Positions 45,341 through 53,410 of a stretch of 64,000 nt of DNA are shown here, one piece after another (within the stretch, counting starts at the first letter, position 1; every line of letters starts with the position of its first letter). The position numbers were made by a program, and so were the translations under genes. Origin of the DNA: an uncultured Lachnospiraceae bacterium (lineage in GTDB: Bacteria; Bacillota; Clostridia; Lachnospirales; Lachnospiraceae); the NCBI GenBank assembly GCA_910578335.1, contig CAJTPU010000004.1, positions 114,296-178,295 on the forward strand, read 5' to 3'. A model generated the notes under the pieces. It ran no database searches, was not told the DNA's origin, and was given only the letters and a program-made list of their open reading frames with translations.

Positions 45341-46000
45341 ATGAATAGTAAAAAAACTTTTAACATGGTGGTGACGGCGCTTTTTATTGCGATTATCGTT
45401 GTCATGACTTTCGTTCCCAATGTAGGTTATATCAACCTCATTATCATCAAGGCAACGCTGCTTCATGTGCCGGTTATTGTAGGTTCCATTGTGCTTGGAC
45501 CGAAAATCGGAGCGGTATTGGGAGGAGTGTTTGGTCTTACAAGTCTGATAAAGAATACTTTGGAGCCGAGCCTTTTGTCTTTTGCCTTTTCCCCGTTTTA
45601 CTCGGTAGGCGGTATAGGCGGCAACGGCTGGAGTGTTGTCATTGCACTGGTTCCCAGAATTTTAGTCGGTGTGGTTCCCTATTTTGTATATAAAGGCATA
45701 GAAAAGCTCTTGAAGAATTTTAAGGGACGGCGGCTGGTTGCCATTCCTGTGGCGTCTGCGCTGGGGGCGTTTACCAATACACTGTTAGTTATGAATTTGA
45801 TTTATTTTTGCTTTAAGGAGGAGCTGGCTGCGGCGAAAAATGTGGCGCTTGATGCGGTATATGATGTGATTTTGGGCATTATCGCGGCGAACGGTATACC
45901 GGAGGCGATTGTAGCCGTGATTATCGGTACGGCTGTCAGCATGGTACTGTTAAAGATTGTGCCGCAGGTGCGCAGGGAGACGGCGGCTGTTAAGCAATAG
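45341..46000 (+). CDS. ECF transporter S component, probable pantothenate (PanT)
   Basis: 219 aa with six hydrophobic helices. The N-terminus 'KTFNMVVTALFIAIIVVMTF' carries the Ala-rich motif by which S components dock to EcfT. It lies 67 bp before coaBC, the next-but-one step in coenzyme A synthesis, which is the main ground for pantothenate. ECF energising genes are not in the window. RBS CAGGAGG. Confidence 0.82.
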   Translation: MNSKKTFNMVVTALFIAIIVVMTFVPNVGYINLIIIKATLLHVPVIVGSIVLGPKIGAVLGGVFGLTSLIKNTLEPSLLSFAFSPFYSVGGIGGNGWSVVIALVPRILVGVVPYFVYKGIEKLLKNFKGRRLVAIPVASALGAFTNTLLVMNLIYFCFKEELAAAKNVALDAVYDVILGIIAANGIPEAIVAVIIGTAVSMVLLKIVPQVRRETAAVKQ

Positions 46001-46067
46001 AGGGCTGTCCTGACGGTTCGAAGGGTGGAATAGGACAGATGTCCGCCCATAGACGAGGAGAAAATGT

Positions 46068-47261
46068 ATGCTGGAAGGAAAAAATATTGTGCTGGCGGTG
46101 ACGGGCAGTATTGCAGCGTATAAGATTGCCAATCTGGCAAGTATGTTAAAAAAGCTGCATGCCAATATCACGGTGCTGATGACACAGAATGCGACAAATT
46201 TTATCAATCCCATTACTTTTGAAACGCTGACGGGTAATAAATGTCTTATCGACACTTTTGACAGAAATTTTCAGTACAGTGTGGAGCATGTTTCTTTGGC
46301 AAAGAGTACGGATGTGGTGCTGGTGGCGCCGGCGTCAGCTAATGTTATCGGCAAGCTGGCAAACGGTATTGCGGACGACATGCTGACGACTACGGTGATG
46401 GCGTGCCCCTGCAAAAAGATTGTGGCGCCTGCCATGAATACGCATATGTATGAAAATCCTGTTGTACAAGATAACATAAAAAAGCTTGCGCATTACGGCA
46501 TGGAGGTAATCACGCCGGATACGGGATACTTAGCGTGCGGAGATGTGGGCGCGGGTAAGATGCCTTCCGAACAAGTGCTTTTAGAATACATTTTGCGGGA
46601 AGCGGCATATGAAAAGGATTTGGCGGGCAAGAAAGTGTTGGTGACAGCCGGTCCTACCATGGAGAAGCTGGACCCTGTCCGCTATCTTACCAATCATTCT
46701 ACCGGCAAGATGGGCTATGCAATAGCAAGGCATTGTATGCAGAGGGGGGCAGAAGTAACGCTGGTGACCGGCAGAACGGAGACGCCGAAGCCTTCTTTTG
46801 TCAGGATTGTCGATGTGGTTTCCGCAAAGGATATGGCGGAGGCAGTCAAAGCGTGCTATAAAGAGCAGGATATTATCATCAAAGCGGCGGCTGTGGCGGA
46901 TTACCGTCCTGCAGAGGTTTCAGATGAAAAGCTGAAAAAGAAGGATGCAGAGCTGTCGATTGCGTTGGAGCGCACAGAGGATATCTTACAGTTTCTGGGT
47001 GACAATAGAAGGGAAGGGCAGTTTCTGTGCGGGTTCTCCATGGAGACGGAGAATATGCTGGAAAATTCCCGTGCAAAGCTGGAGAAAAAGCATGTGGACA
47101 TGATAGTTGCCAACAATGTAAAGCAGGCGGGTGCAGGCTTTGGAACCGACACCAACATTGTAACGCTTATCACCAAAGACAGTGTAAGAGAGCTTCCTCT
47201 TTTGAGTAAGGAAGAAGTAGCAAAACAAATGATAGATACAATACAGAGTATGCAGAAATAA
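46068..47261 (+). CDS. coaBC: Bifunctional phosphopantothenoylcysteine decarboxylase/phosphopantothenate-cysteine ligase
   Basis: 397 aa. The CoaC flavoprotein half begins 'VLAVTGSIAAYKIANLASML' with catalytic His in SVEHVSLAK, 'APAMNTHMYENP' and Cys in 'LACGDVGAGKMP'. The CoaB half starts near 185 with 'VLVTAGPTMEKLDPVRYL' and TNHSTGKMGYAIA, and has the Lys of 'AAAVADYRP...KLKK'. Makes 4'-phosphopantetheine from phosphopantothenate and cysteine. Confidence 0.97.
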   Translation: MLEGKNIVLAVTGSIAAYKIANLASMLKKLHANITVLMTQNATNFINPITFETLTGNKCLIDTFDRNFQYSVEHVSLAKSTDVVLVAPASANVIGKLANGIADDMLTTTVMACPCKKIVAPAMNTHMYENPVVQDNIKKLAHYGMEVITPDTGYLACGDVGAGKMPSEQVLLEYILREAAYEKDLAGKKVLVTAGPTMEKLDPVRYLTNHSTGKMGYAIARHCMQRGAEVTLVTGRTETPKPSFVRIVDVVSAKDMAEAVKACYKEQDIIIKAAAVADYRPAEVSDEKLKKKDAELSIALERTEDILQFLGDNRREGQFLCGFSMETENMLENSRAKLEKKHVDMIVANNVKQAGAGFGTDTNIVTLITKDSVRELPLLSKEEVAKQMIDTIQSMQK

Positions 47262-47264
47262 CGG

Positions 47265-47330
47265 AAAACCTGTCCAAGCGTGCCGTGATATTTTGCCGGA
47301 TATGCGGCAAGGCGCCAGGACAGGTTTTTT
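47265..47330 (+). terminator. Terminator of the panT-coaBC unit
   Basis: AAAACCTGTCC (47265-47275) pairs with GGACAGGTTTT (47318-47328), with an inner TGCCG/CGGCA stem, then T residues. It can also serve the convergent remnant gene. Confidence 0.8.
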
Positions 47331-47333
47331 ATA

Positions 47334-47640
47334 TTACAGGGAAAGGGCAATCAGCGGAATTTCCATTTCGTCCTTGGTGAGACCGGCATGGTTGCCCTGA
47401 AAGCGGCAAGGTGTGTTGCAGATGGCAATATCGCCTATTGCGGCGGCAAGATAATCACCGAGCATAGGATTTACTTCAGCGCGGTTTTTTCCAATACCAA
47501 GAAGCTGTTTTTCCATAAGCTCTTCTTTGGAAAACAGCAGGAAGCTTCCCTTACGAGCCGAAACGAGGGAAATATGTTTACAAAGCTTCTTTTTCGGCGG
47601 GTAGTAAGCCCTCGGCGTTTGAGAGCGAAATATGAATTAC
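47334..47640 (-). pseudogene. C-terminal remnant of a larger enzyme gene (alkaline-phosphatase-superfamily-like)
   Basis: About 100 in-frame codons ending at TAA (47334-47336), entered directly from a stop codon near 47636 with no start or RBS until an inner ATG at 47516. The end reads MLGDYLAAAIGDIAI, then 'GNHAGLTKDEMEIPLIAL', like the last metal-site region of alkaline-phosphatase-fold phosphodiesterases. The rest of the gene is missing; the neighbouring HTH-TPR gene ends at the break. The family call is tentative. Confidence 0.5.
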
Positions 47641-48683
47641 ACCTTTTGCATTAGTCTCTCGATTTCACATTCCGTTTCGTGGATAACGGTTTCCTCTGAG
47701 AAGCCCCATTCAGTTTTCAACGCGTCCAGAATACGCCTTTGAGTATCTGCGGCCTTCTGATACTCACCCATGATTTCATAAATCTGTGCGATTCCCTCAA
47801 GGGCATCCGTATAACGCGGCTTGCGCTCCGTCTCCGAATCGTATGAGGCTTCATAGTAGCTGATTGCTTTTTCATATTCGCATTTGCGGGCATAATACTG
47901 CGCGGCCTCAAAGAGAAGATTGGCGTCGCGCGGATATTCTGCAAGCGCTTTTTCCATGATGCAGTCGGCTTTTGCTTCGTCATATTCAGCCAGTGCAATG
48001 GCGGCGGAATACGTCGGAATCTTGTGCGGTCGGCACGTCGGCAGCTGCCGCAGGCGCTCCAAATAGGCTGCGGCCTCTTTGGTACGGCGGTCAGCAAGCA
48101 GATTGTCAATCAGGTAATAATACGGCAGCGGCGTTTTCGGCTCGCCGGCATCGCTTTCAATGACCTCTTTATAGAAGTCGATGATTCTGCTGTGATTTGC
48201 TATATTCCAATCCCATGCGGCGCTGCCTTCCGCTTTCTGCAAAAGCCACTGACACTCTTTTTTCTCCGGCGCACTCACAATGGCCTGCCGGGCAAAGCGG
48301 CCTGCTTTTTTGGAGTAGGCTTCCATGCGATGATGATACAGGTGCGCCAGTAAAGCGACCGCGCGCTGCGGCTCTTTTCCCTGTTCCGCCTGTTCCTTGA
48401 GAAACGCTTCATATTCCCGAAAAACGTCGGACTCCAGCTCTTCTTGAATGTTGATGCGGCTTTCAATGCGGCGGAATTTCTGTTCTGCCGTGAGGTCGAA
48501 CAGCTCGTCGATTGAAATGCCGAAAATATCGGAAAGCTCTGGCAGCAAGCTGATATCCGGCATGGCGACCGCGTTTTCCCACTTGGAAACGGCCTGCGCG
48601 CTGATGCCCAGTCTGTCGGCTAGTTGCTCTTGGGTGAGAGACGCTCTGAAGCGAAGTTTCTTGATTTTGCTCCCTAAATCCAT
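47637..48683 (-). CDS. HTH-TPR regulator (RRNPP-like)
   Basis: 348 aa from 'MDLGSKIKKLRFRASLTQEQ' (AAGGAG 11 nt upstream). N-terminal Cro/CI helix-turn-helix ('LADRLGISAQAVSKWENAVA'), linker, then about 250 residues of tetratricopeptide-like helices ending with 'EGIAQIYEIMGEYQKAADTQ'. The build matches peptide-sensing RRNPP-type or general XRE-TPR regulators; no cognate peptide gene is seen. Confidence 0.9.
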   Translation of the reverse strand: MDLGSKIKKLRFRASLTQEQLADRLGISAQAVSKWENAVAMPDISLLPELSDIFGISIDELFDLTAEQKFRRIESRINIQEELESDVFREYEAFLKEQAEQGKEPQRAVALLAHLYHHRMEAYSKKAGRFARQAIVSAPEKKECQWLLQKAEGSAAWDWNIANHSRIIDFYKEVIESDAGEPKTPLPYYYLIDNLLADRRTKEAAAYLERLRQLPTCRPHKIPTYSAAIALAEYDEAKADCIMEKALAEYPRDANLLFEAAQYYARKCEYEKAISYYEASYDSETERKPRYTDALEGIAQIYEIMGEYQKAADTQRRILDALKTEWGFSEETVIHETECEIERLMQKV

Positions 48684-49169
48684 AGTTGTTGATTCTCCTT
48701 TTCTGTTTGAGGTGTCTTGCATTAAGTAGCATAACTCACAGACCGAAAGATAGCAATAACGCGTCATTCTTGGATACTCAACCATGGGTTGTCATCTAAT
48801 CGCACATATGTCACTTATCTCCCGATTGCCACACCTTGTTATATCCTGCTACATGTTAATCTTGCCCTTGATTTTGCCCTTATGAGCAGCCTGATGTTGT
48901 AGAAACAGTGTAACATTCAATAAAGGGATTTGGTGAACGGATTGCGGAAAATCCTTTGTTTGGGGCGGTTTCAGAGGATTTCATTAAAGCCCTATAATCA
49001 CTGGCAAGCGCCTATGATTTCGATGAATTCAAATTCCTGTTTATATATTGATTATAAAGTCTCATCTGTCATTTACAATGTATATTTATAAGTTATTTCC
49101 CAATGGGCACGCAATTCCGAAAAAGGAGATATATTTTATGATACGAAGTCTGCCTTGGGAATATTGTTT
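48684..49169. other. Non-coding gap with possible degraded sequence
   Basis: No convincing gene in about 490 bp. A start-less stretch near 48912-48992 reads like a protein end (KGFGERIAENPLFGAVSEDF, then a stop soon after) and may be a remnant. The last part holds one copy of a diverged repeat shared with 53.3 kb. Confidence 0.4.
49050..49134 (+). repeat. Diverged intergenic repeat, copy 1
   Basis: TTGATTATA, then ATTTACAATGT, a TATTT/TTTCC stretch and ATTCCGAAAA follow in the same order and spacing as at 53326-53410. By eye about 70 percent identical over roughly 85 bp. Confidence 0.55.
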
Positions 49170-49198
49170 TTGACAGATGCTGTTTCCTTTGATACAAT
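49170..49198 (+). promoter_or_regulatory. Promoter of the PNPOx-like gene
   Basis: TTGACA (49170-49175), 17-bp spacer, TACAAT (49193-49198), 31 bp before the start codon. Confidence 0.8.
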
Positions 49199-49229
49199 AG
49201 GAAAGACAAAGGTGGAGGAGGCAGATACC

Positions 49230-49703
49230 ATGATGAGGAATTCGGAGAAAACCATAGGTAATTTGATTGATAAACAGAAGATTTCTTTTATCGCATCTGT
49301 TTCTGAGGAAGGATTTCCCAATATGAAAGCGATGCTCGCGCCCCGTAAAAGAGAGGGGATACGGGAATTCTGGTTTTCGACCAATACCTCTTCCATGCGT
49401 GTGACGCAGTATCGGAAAAATCCCAATGCCAGTATTTATTTTTACGATAAGCGTTTTTTCAGAGGCGTTATGCTCATAGGTACGATGGAAGTGTTAGAGG
49501 ATGCCGCCAGCAAAGAGTTGATATGGCAGAAGGGTGATACGATGTATTATCCAAAGGGTGTGACGGACCCCGATTATTGTGTGCTGAAATTTACGGCGGT
49601 TAAGGGAAGGTATTACAGTAATTTCCACTCAGAAGATTTTGAGGTAACAACCGGTTCGCAGACCGGAGAGGACGTAGGGGTGGAATCCGCGAAGGACTTT
49701 TGA
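49230..49703 (+). CDS. Pyridoxamine-5'-phosphate-oxidase-fold (general stress protein 26-like) protein
   Basis: 157 aa from ATGATG behind GGTGGAGGAGG; the upstream frame covers the promoter. Split-barrel flavin-binding fold with 'KISFIASVSEEGFPNMKAML', 'FWFSTNTSSMRVTQYRKNPN', ASIYFYD and 'YPKGVTDPDYCVLKFTA'. Flavin (FMN or F420-like) reductase; the substrate is unknown. Confidence 0.9.
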   Translation: MMRNSEKTIGNLIDKQKISFIASVSEEGFPNMKAMLAPRKREGIREFWFSTNTSSMRVTQYRKNPNASIYFYDKRFFRGVMLIGTMEVLEDAASKELIWQKGDTMYYPKGVTDPDYCVLKFTAVKGRYYSNFHSEDFEVTTGSQTGEDVGVESAKDF

Positions 49704-49751
49704 TAAAGATAGAAGAGCTGCACGAAAGGGCAGCAGAGAGGGAGAAGGATG

Positions 49752-49841
49752 ATGGGCTACTATTTAACCAGCCAGCTTTGTAGAAAACTTAGCTCTGTAC
49801 AATCCAATCCGATGAAACATTGTACAGAGTATAGCATGTGA
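49752..49841 (+). CDS. Leader peptide upstream of the ABC-F gene
   Basis: 29 codons (MGYYLTSQLCRKLSS..., TGA at 49839) with GGAG 7 nt before the ATG; a second in-frame ATG directly precedes it. It lies at the head of a leader with several hairpins and two terminators before an ABC-F gene, the place of ribosome-sensing leader ORFs in ABC-F and erm attenuators. Its 3' half overlaps a perfect 11-bp hairpin. Translation is inferred only. Confidence 0.6.
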   Translation: MGYYLTSQLCRKLSSVQSNPMKHCTEYSM

Positions 49842-49864
49842 ACAGCGTGTCAGGATTTCATCGG
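49793..49864 (+). promoter_or_regulatory. Alternative leader hairpins overlapping the leader ORF
   Basis: CTCTGTACAAT (49793-49803) pairs perfectly with ATTGTACAGAG (49819-49829). CCGATGAAA (49809-49817), in its loop, can instead pair with TTTCATCGG (49856-49864). A ribosome stalled on the leader ORF would block the first pairing, so the two look like an RNA switch. Confidence 0.55.
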
Positions 49865-49927
49865 GAAACAGTGCGGTAAGGGCAATATTGCGTTTACAGC
49901 TTGTTTTCCGTGCATAAATCAGGCGTG

Positions 49928-49962
49928 AAAGGCTATGGACAATGTTTCGTCCGTAGCCTTTT
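49928..49962 (+). terminator. Attenuator terminator 1 in the ABC-F leader
   Basis: AAAGGCTATGGAC (49928-49940) pairs with GTCCGTAGCCTTT (49949-49961), 13 bp with one G-U, then TTTTG. It lies about 180 nt upstream of the ABC-F start, in the same orientation. Confidence 0.75.
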
Positions 49963-49967
49963 GTTCA

Positions 49968-50006
49968 TGACAATAGAAGACTCGTGAAGTTTGGATTCTA
50001 TTGTCA
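49968..50006 (+). promoter_or_regulatory. Hairpin between the two leader terminators
   Basis: TGACAATAGAA (49968-49978) and TTCTATTGTCA (49996-50006) are a perfect 11-bp inverted repeat with a 17-nt loop and no T-run, so it is structural rather than a terminator. Confidence 0.55.
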
Positions 50007-50026
50007 CATCGGGAATTATTTTTCGG

Positions 50027-50094
50027 GACAGAAGGCAGTGCATAAGGCAGGCGGCAGACCTGTGGAAAAATGCACAATAGCCTTCTGTCTTTTA
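50027..50094 (+). terminator. Attenuator terminator 2 in the ABC-F leader
   Basis: GACAGAAGGC (50027-50036) pairs perfectly with GCCTTCTGTC (50080-50089), an inner GTGCAT/ATGCAC stem is nested within, and TTTTATTTG follows. It ends 45 nt before the ABC-F start codon. Confidence 0.75.
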
Positions 50095-50138
50095 TTTGTT
50101 TGATTATTCTATAAAGAAAAGAAAGGAATTTAATTATT

Positions 50139-51680
50139 ATGAGTTTATTAGAAATACAAGGATTAACACATGCATTCGGAGACAATCTGCTTTATAAAAA
50201 TGCGGATTTTACCTTGAATAAAGGAGAGCATATTGGCGTTGTGGGACAAAACGGTGCGGGAAAAAGTACGCTGATTCAAATTTGTACGGGGCAGATTGTA
50301 CCGGATGAAGGGCGTGTGACGTGGCATCCCAAGGTATCGGTGGGTTATCTGGACCAATATGCAAAAATGGACAGGGAACGCACCATGGAGTCGTTTCTAA
50401 AGTCAGCCTATGCAAAATTGTATCAGTTGGAGCAGAAGATGCTTTTGCTCTATGAAAACGGAGCAGAGGATGAAGCGGCGCTGCAGCTTGCGGCAAGGTA
50501 TCAGGAGCAGTTGGAAGGGCAGGATTTTTACAATATTGACACCCGTGTCAGTCAGGTGGTGACAGGTCTGGGTCTGACGGCGGTTGGGCTTACCCGTCCG
50601 GTGGGAGAGATGAGTGGCGGACAGAGGGCGAAGGTAATCTTAGCAAAGCTTCTTTTGGAAAAGCCGGATGTGCTTTTGCTGGATGAACCGACCAATTTTC
50701 TGGATAAGGAGCATATTGCGTGGCTGTCGGATTATCTGGCGGGACTGGATAATGCATTTATGGTGGTATCCCACGACTATGCTTTTTTAGAGAAAATTGC
50801 AAACCGCATCTGCGATGTGGATAATAAAGCCATAACAAAATATTATGGAACATACTCGGAATTTTTGAGAAAGAAAACGCTTCTACGGGAGGACTATGTG
50901 CGCCAGTATGCTGCCCAACAGAAAGAAATTAAAAAAACAGAGGAATTTATCCGTAAAAATATTGCAGGCATCAAGACTAAGATGGCGAGGGGAAGACGGA
51001 CGCGCCTTGCACGAATGGAAAGAATGGAAGCGCCGGAGGAGAAAGAAATAAAGCCGCAGTTTCATTTTGCAGCATTACCGCTTACAAATGCGGAGCAACT
51101 TCGGGTAAAGCATTTGGCGGTGGGCTATCAGTATCCGGTGCTGTCTAATCTGGAATTTGGCGTCAGTGGAGGACAAAGGGTGATAATTACAGGCTTTAAC
51201 GGGATTGGAAAATCGACCCTGCTAAAAACGCTCGTGGGAGAGCTGATGCCGCTGCAAGGCAGCTTCCACTTTGCAGAGCAGGCTGTTATTGGCTATTTTG
51301 CACAGGATTTGACTTGGAAGGACGGGAAAAAAACGCCTATACAGACAGTTTCCGATGCATATCCCGGTATGGTGGTAAAAGAAATCAGAAAAGTGCTGGC
51401 AAGATGCGGCATTTCTGCAAAACATGCCCTGCAGGCAGTGGAAACCTTGAGCGGCGGAGAGCAGGCAAAGGTAAAACTATGCCTGCTGATGCAAAGACCC
51501 TGCAATTTTCTGATATTGGACGAACCGACCAATCATCTGGATGCCCATGCGAAGGAAGCGCTGTTGGAAGCACTGTCGGAATTTTCCGGCACAGTGCTGC
51601 TGGTCTCTCATGAAGAAGTGTTTTATAAAGAATGGGCGAAGAAGGTATCTGCTAAGGTAATTCGTGTGGAAAAGAAATAA
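50139..51680 (+). CDS. ABC-F ATPase, possible antibiotic-resistance (ribosome protection) type
   Basis: 513 aa, two ABC domains and no membrane part. Domain 1: 'GVVGQNGAGKSTLIQICTG', MSGGQRAKVILAKLLL, 'VLLLDEPTNFLDKEHIAWL'. The linker (about 245-305) is Lys/Arg-rich. Domain 2: 'ITGFNGIGKSTLLKTLVG', LSGGEQAKVKLCLLM, 'FLILDEPTNHLDAHAKEAL'. ABC-F proteins act in the ribosomal E site; resistance members displace lincosamides, pleuromutilins or similar drugs. The attenuator-like leader supports the resistance type, but the drug class cannot be told. RBS AAAGGAA. Confidence 0.9.
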   Translation: MSLLEIQGLTHAFGDNLLYKNADFTLNKGEHIGVVGQNGAGKSTLIQICTGQIVPDEGRVTWHPKVSVGYLDQYAKMDRERTMESFLKSAYAKLYQLEQKMLLLYENGAEDEAALQLAARYQEQLEGQDFYNIDTRVSQVVTGLGLTAVGLTRPVGEMSGGQRAKVILAKLLLEKPDVLLLDEPTNFLDKEHIAWLSDYLAGLDNAFMVVSHDYAFLEKIANRICDVDNKAITKYYGTYSEFLRKKTLLREDYVRQYAAQQKEIKKTEEFIRKNIAGIKTKMARGRRTRLARMERMEAPEEKEIKPQFHFAALPLTNAEQLRVKHLAVGYQYPVLSNLEFGVSGGQRVIITGFNGIGKSTLLKTLVGELMPLQGSFHFAEQAVIGYFAQDLTWKDGKKTPIQTVSDAYPGMVVKEIRKVLARCGISAKHALQAVETLSGGEQAKVKLCLLMQRPCNFLILDEPTNHLDAHAKEALLEALSEFSGTVLLVSHEEVFYKEWAKKVSAKVIRVEKK

Positions 51681-51741
51681 AGGGACTGACAAATATATAG
51701 TTGAAAATATGGGCTGCAATCAGTCTGAATCTATGGCATTC

Positions 51742-52530
51742 TTAAGCAAACGGATTTATGCCCGTTTGCTGGAAGTATGCTTCCAAAGCAAGCTGTATAT
51801 AGGAATTTATCAGGGAAAGTATTTGTTCCCAGTCCTTGTTGATATTCTTTTGCTCGCCAAATTCCATAAGCTTGGGAAGCAGACTCATATCGCCTCCGGT
51901 AAAATCCGTGATAATGTCCCAGAAATCCTTTGCCAGGAGCGTAGCTTCCTTGCTGTCGGGCGGAATCCTGTTTTTCTGCAGCTTTGCAAATTTATCTATC
52001 AGCAAAAGAAACCGGTCCATAAAGGAGAAGGCACTGTCTTTGTCAAAGCGGCTGCGGATATGGTCCAGCATTTCGTCATCAAAATATTTGATGAGATAAT
52101 AAAATTCGTTTTTCATCTGTAAATTGACAATGATGTCAGCATATTTCTTAAAATTGACCTGCTGCATCTGCATAACCTCGTCTTTGAGCTTTTCTATCTC
52201 CGCAAGGGATTCCGACAGAGCGGAAATCTTTTCCCTGATGTCGGCTGCCTGTTCGGACAGCGCCTTAGCGACGTCTGCGGGGGCGTCGAGGGGAATCAGC
52301 CTTTCTCTAATATCCTCCAGGGAAAAGCCAAGGGATTTTAAGGACAAAATCTGGTGCAGCGTTAACAAATCTTTATCTGTATAGAGTCTGCGCCCGCCTT
52401 CGCTTACCGCGGACGGGCACAGCAGACATTCCTTGTCGTAGTATTGCAGGGTGCGGACGGTCACGCCCATTTTCTTTGCCACTTCACCGACGGTCATGTA
52501 GCCTTCCGGTATTGCGCGATATTTTTCCAT
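51742..52530 (-). CDS. MerR-family regulator
   Basis: 262 aa. N-terminal MerR HTH 'MTVGEVAKKMGVTVRTLQYY' and RRLYTDKDLLTLHQILSLK, then coiled coil 'EQAADIREKISALSESLAEI' and a C-terminal domain of about 130 residues that may bind a ligand. The methyltransferase gene ends 4 bp upstream, so they form an operon. Confidence 0.92.
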   Translation of the reverse strand: MEKYRAIPEGYMTVGEVAKKMGVTVRTLQYYDKECLLCPSAVSEGGRRLYTDKDLLTLHQILSLKSLGFSLEDIRERLIPLDAPADVAKALSEQAADIREKISALSESLAEIEKLKDEVMQMQQVNFKKYADIIVNLQMKNEFYYLIKYFDDEMLDHIRSRFDKDSAFSFMDRFLLLIDKFAKLQKNRIPPDSKEATLLAKDFWDIITDFTGGDMSLLPKLMEFGEQKNINKDWEQILSLINSYIQLALEAYFQQTGINPFA

Positions 52531-52534
52531 ACAA

Positions 52535-53251
52535 TCAAACCTCTTTTTTCAGCTTGACATAAATGCCCACAAAGCAAGTATATGGCTTAATAATTGTTTC
52601 AAAGTACCGGCTGTCATCAAGAGCAAATGCATTATTTGCCGCAAGCCAATCGCCCCATGCGTTGTCAAAGCAGTCCATTTCCCATGTTTTTACAGACTCG
52701 ATTCTATCACTGCTGCCGATGAGCTCTTTCCAAAGCGCTGGAGTTTTGAACATATAGGCATCGTCTCCAAGCCAGTCGGAAAGAAGCTCTTCGGCGCGTC
52801 CGGCATATTTCTCCTTCAGACCGGGGATTCCAATCAAAACCACGCCGTTATCTTTTATAAACGGCAAAAGCTTTTCCTGAAAAAACCCCTTAATTCCCGC
52901 AAAGTAGTGATAAGAGTCGATGCTAATCAGAGCGCGGAACTGCTTTTTTTCGAAAGAAAGATTGTTCGCATCTTCGCAAATAGGCGTTATCTGTTCTCCA
53001 ACACCCCATTCGGTAAACCGCTTTTTATTTTCTTCTGCATTTATCCATAAATCATTTGCAAAGACCTTTGTGCCGGTCTCCTTTGCAATCACGAGACTTG
53101 TCAGTCCTGTCCCGCATCCTAAGTCAAGTATCATATCATCGGAAACAAACTGCAAAGGGTATTTATCAAACAGCTCTGCCAATATCCTTACGCTGTTTGG
53201 TCCCATCATGGTTTCTGACGAAACATATGCCTTATAGTCGTCCATATTCAT
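52535..53251 (-). CDS. Class I SAM-dependent methyltransferase
   Basis: 238 aa from the ATG behind AGGAGA. SAM-binding motif I 'MILDLGCGTGLTSLVIAKET', motif II 'VFANDLWINAEENKKRF', and a 'FRALISIDSYHYFAGIKGFF' segment as in Erg6/UbiE-like enzymes. Substrate unknown; often next to MerR/GyrI genes as a small-molecule modifying enzyme. Confidence 0.92.
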   Translation of the reverse strand: MNMDDYKAYVSSETMMGPNSVRILAELFDKYPLQFVSDDMILDLGCGTGLTSLVIAKETGTKVFANDLWINAEENKKRFTEWGVGEQITPICEDANNLSFEKKQFRALISIDSYHYFAGIKGFFQEKLLPFIKDNGVVLIGIPGLKEKYAGRAEELLSDWLGDDAYMFKTPALWKELIGSSDRIESVKTWEMDCFDNAWGDWLAANNAFALDDSRYFETIIKPYTCFVGIYVKLKKEV

Positions 53252-53325
53252 ATATTCTGTCTCCTGTAAATAGTAGTCTGCCTGCATACATTATATTTGA
53301 TATGCGCTGTCAATCGTTTTCTGCT

Positions 53326-53410
53326 TTTGATTATAGAATATTTATCTGCTATTTACAATGTGTGCTTGCAAGTATTTTCCAACGGCTACTATTCCGAAAA
53401 GGAAGTTATC
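53326..53410 (+). repeat. Diverged intergenic repeat, copy 2
   Basis: Matches 49050-49134 in order of blocks (TTGATTATA, ATTTACAATGT, TTTTCC, ATTCCGAAAA). Lies between the methyltransferase and GyrI-like genes and runs into the end of the latter. Confidence 0.55.

Noticed and set aside
47388..47654. Plus-strand 88-aa open frame
   Set aside because: Antisense to the enzyme remnant; no RBS and basic low-quality composition.
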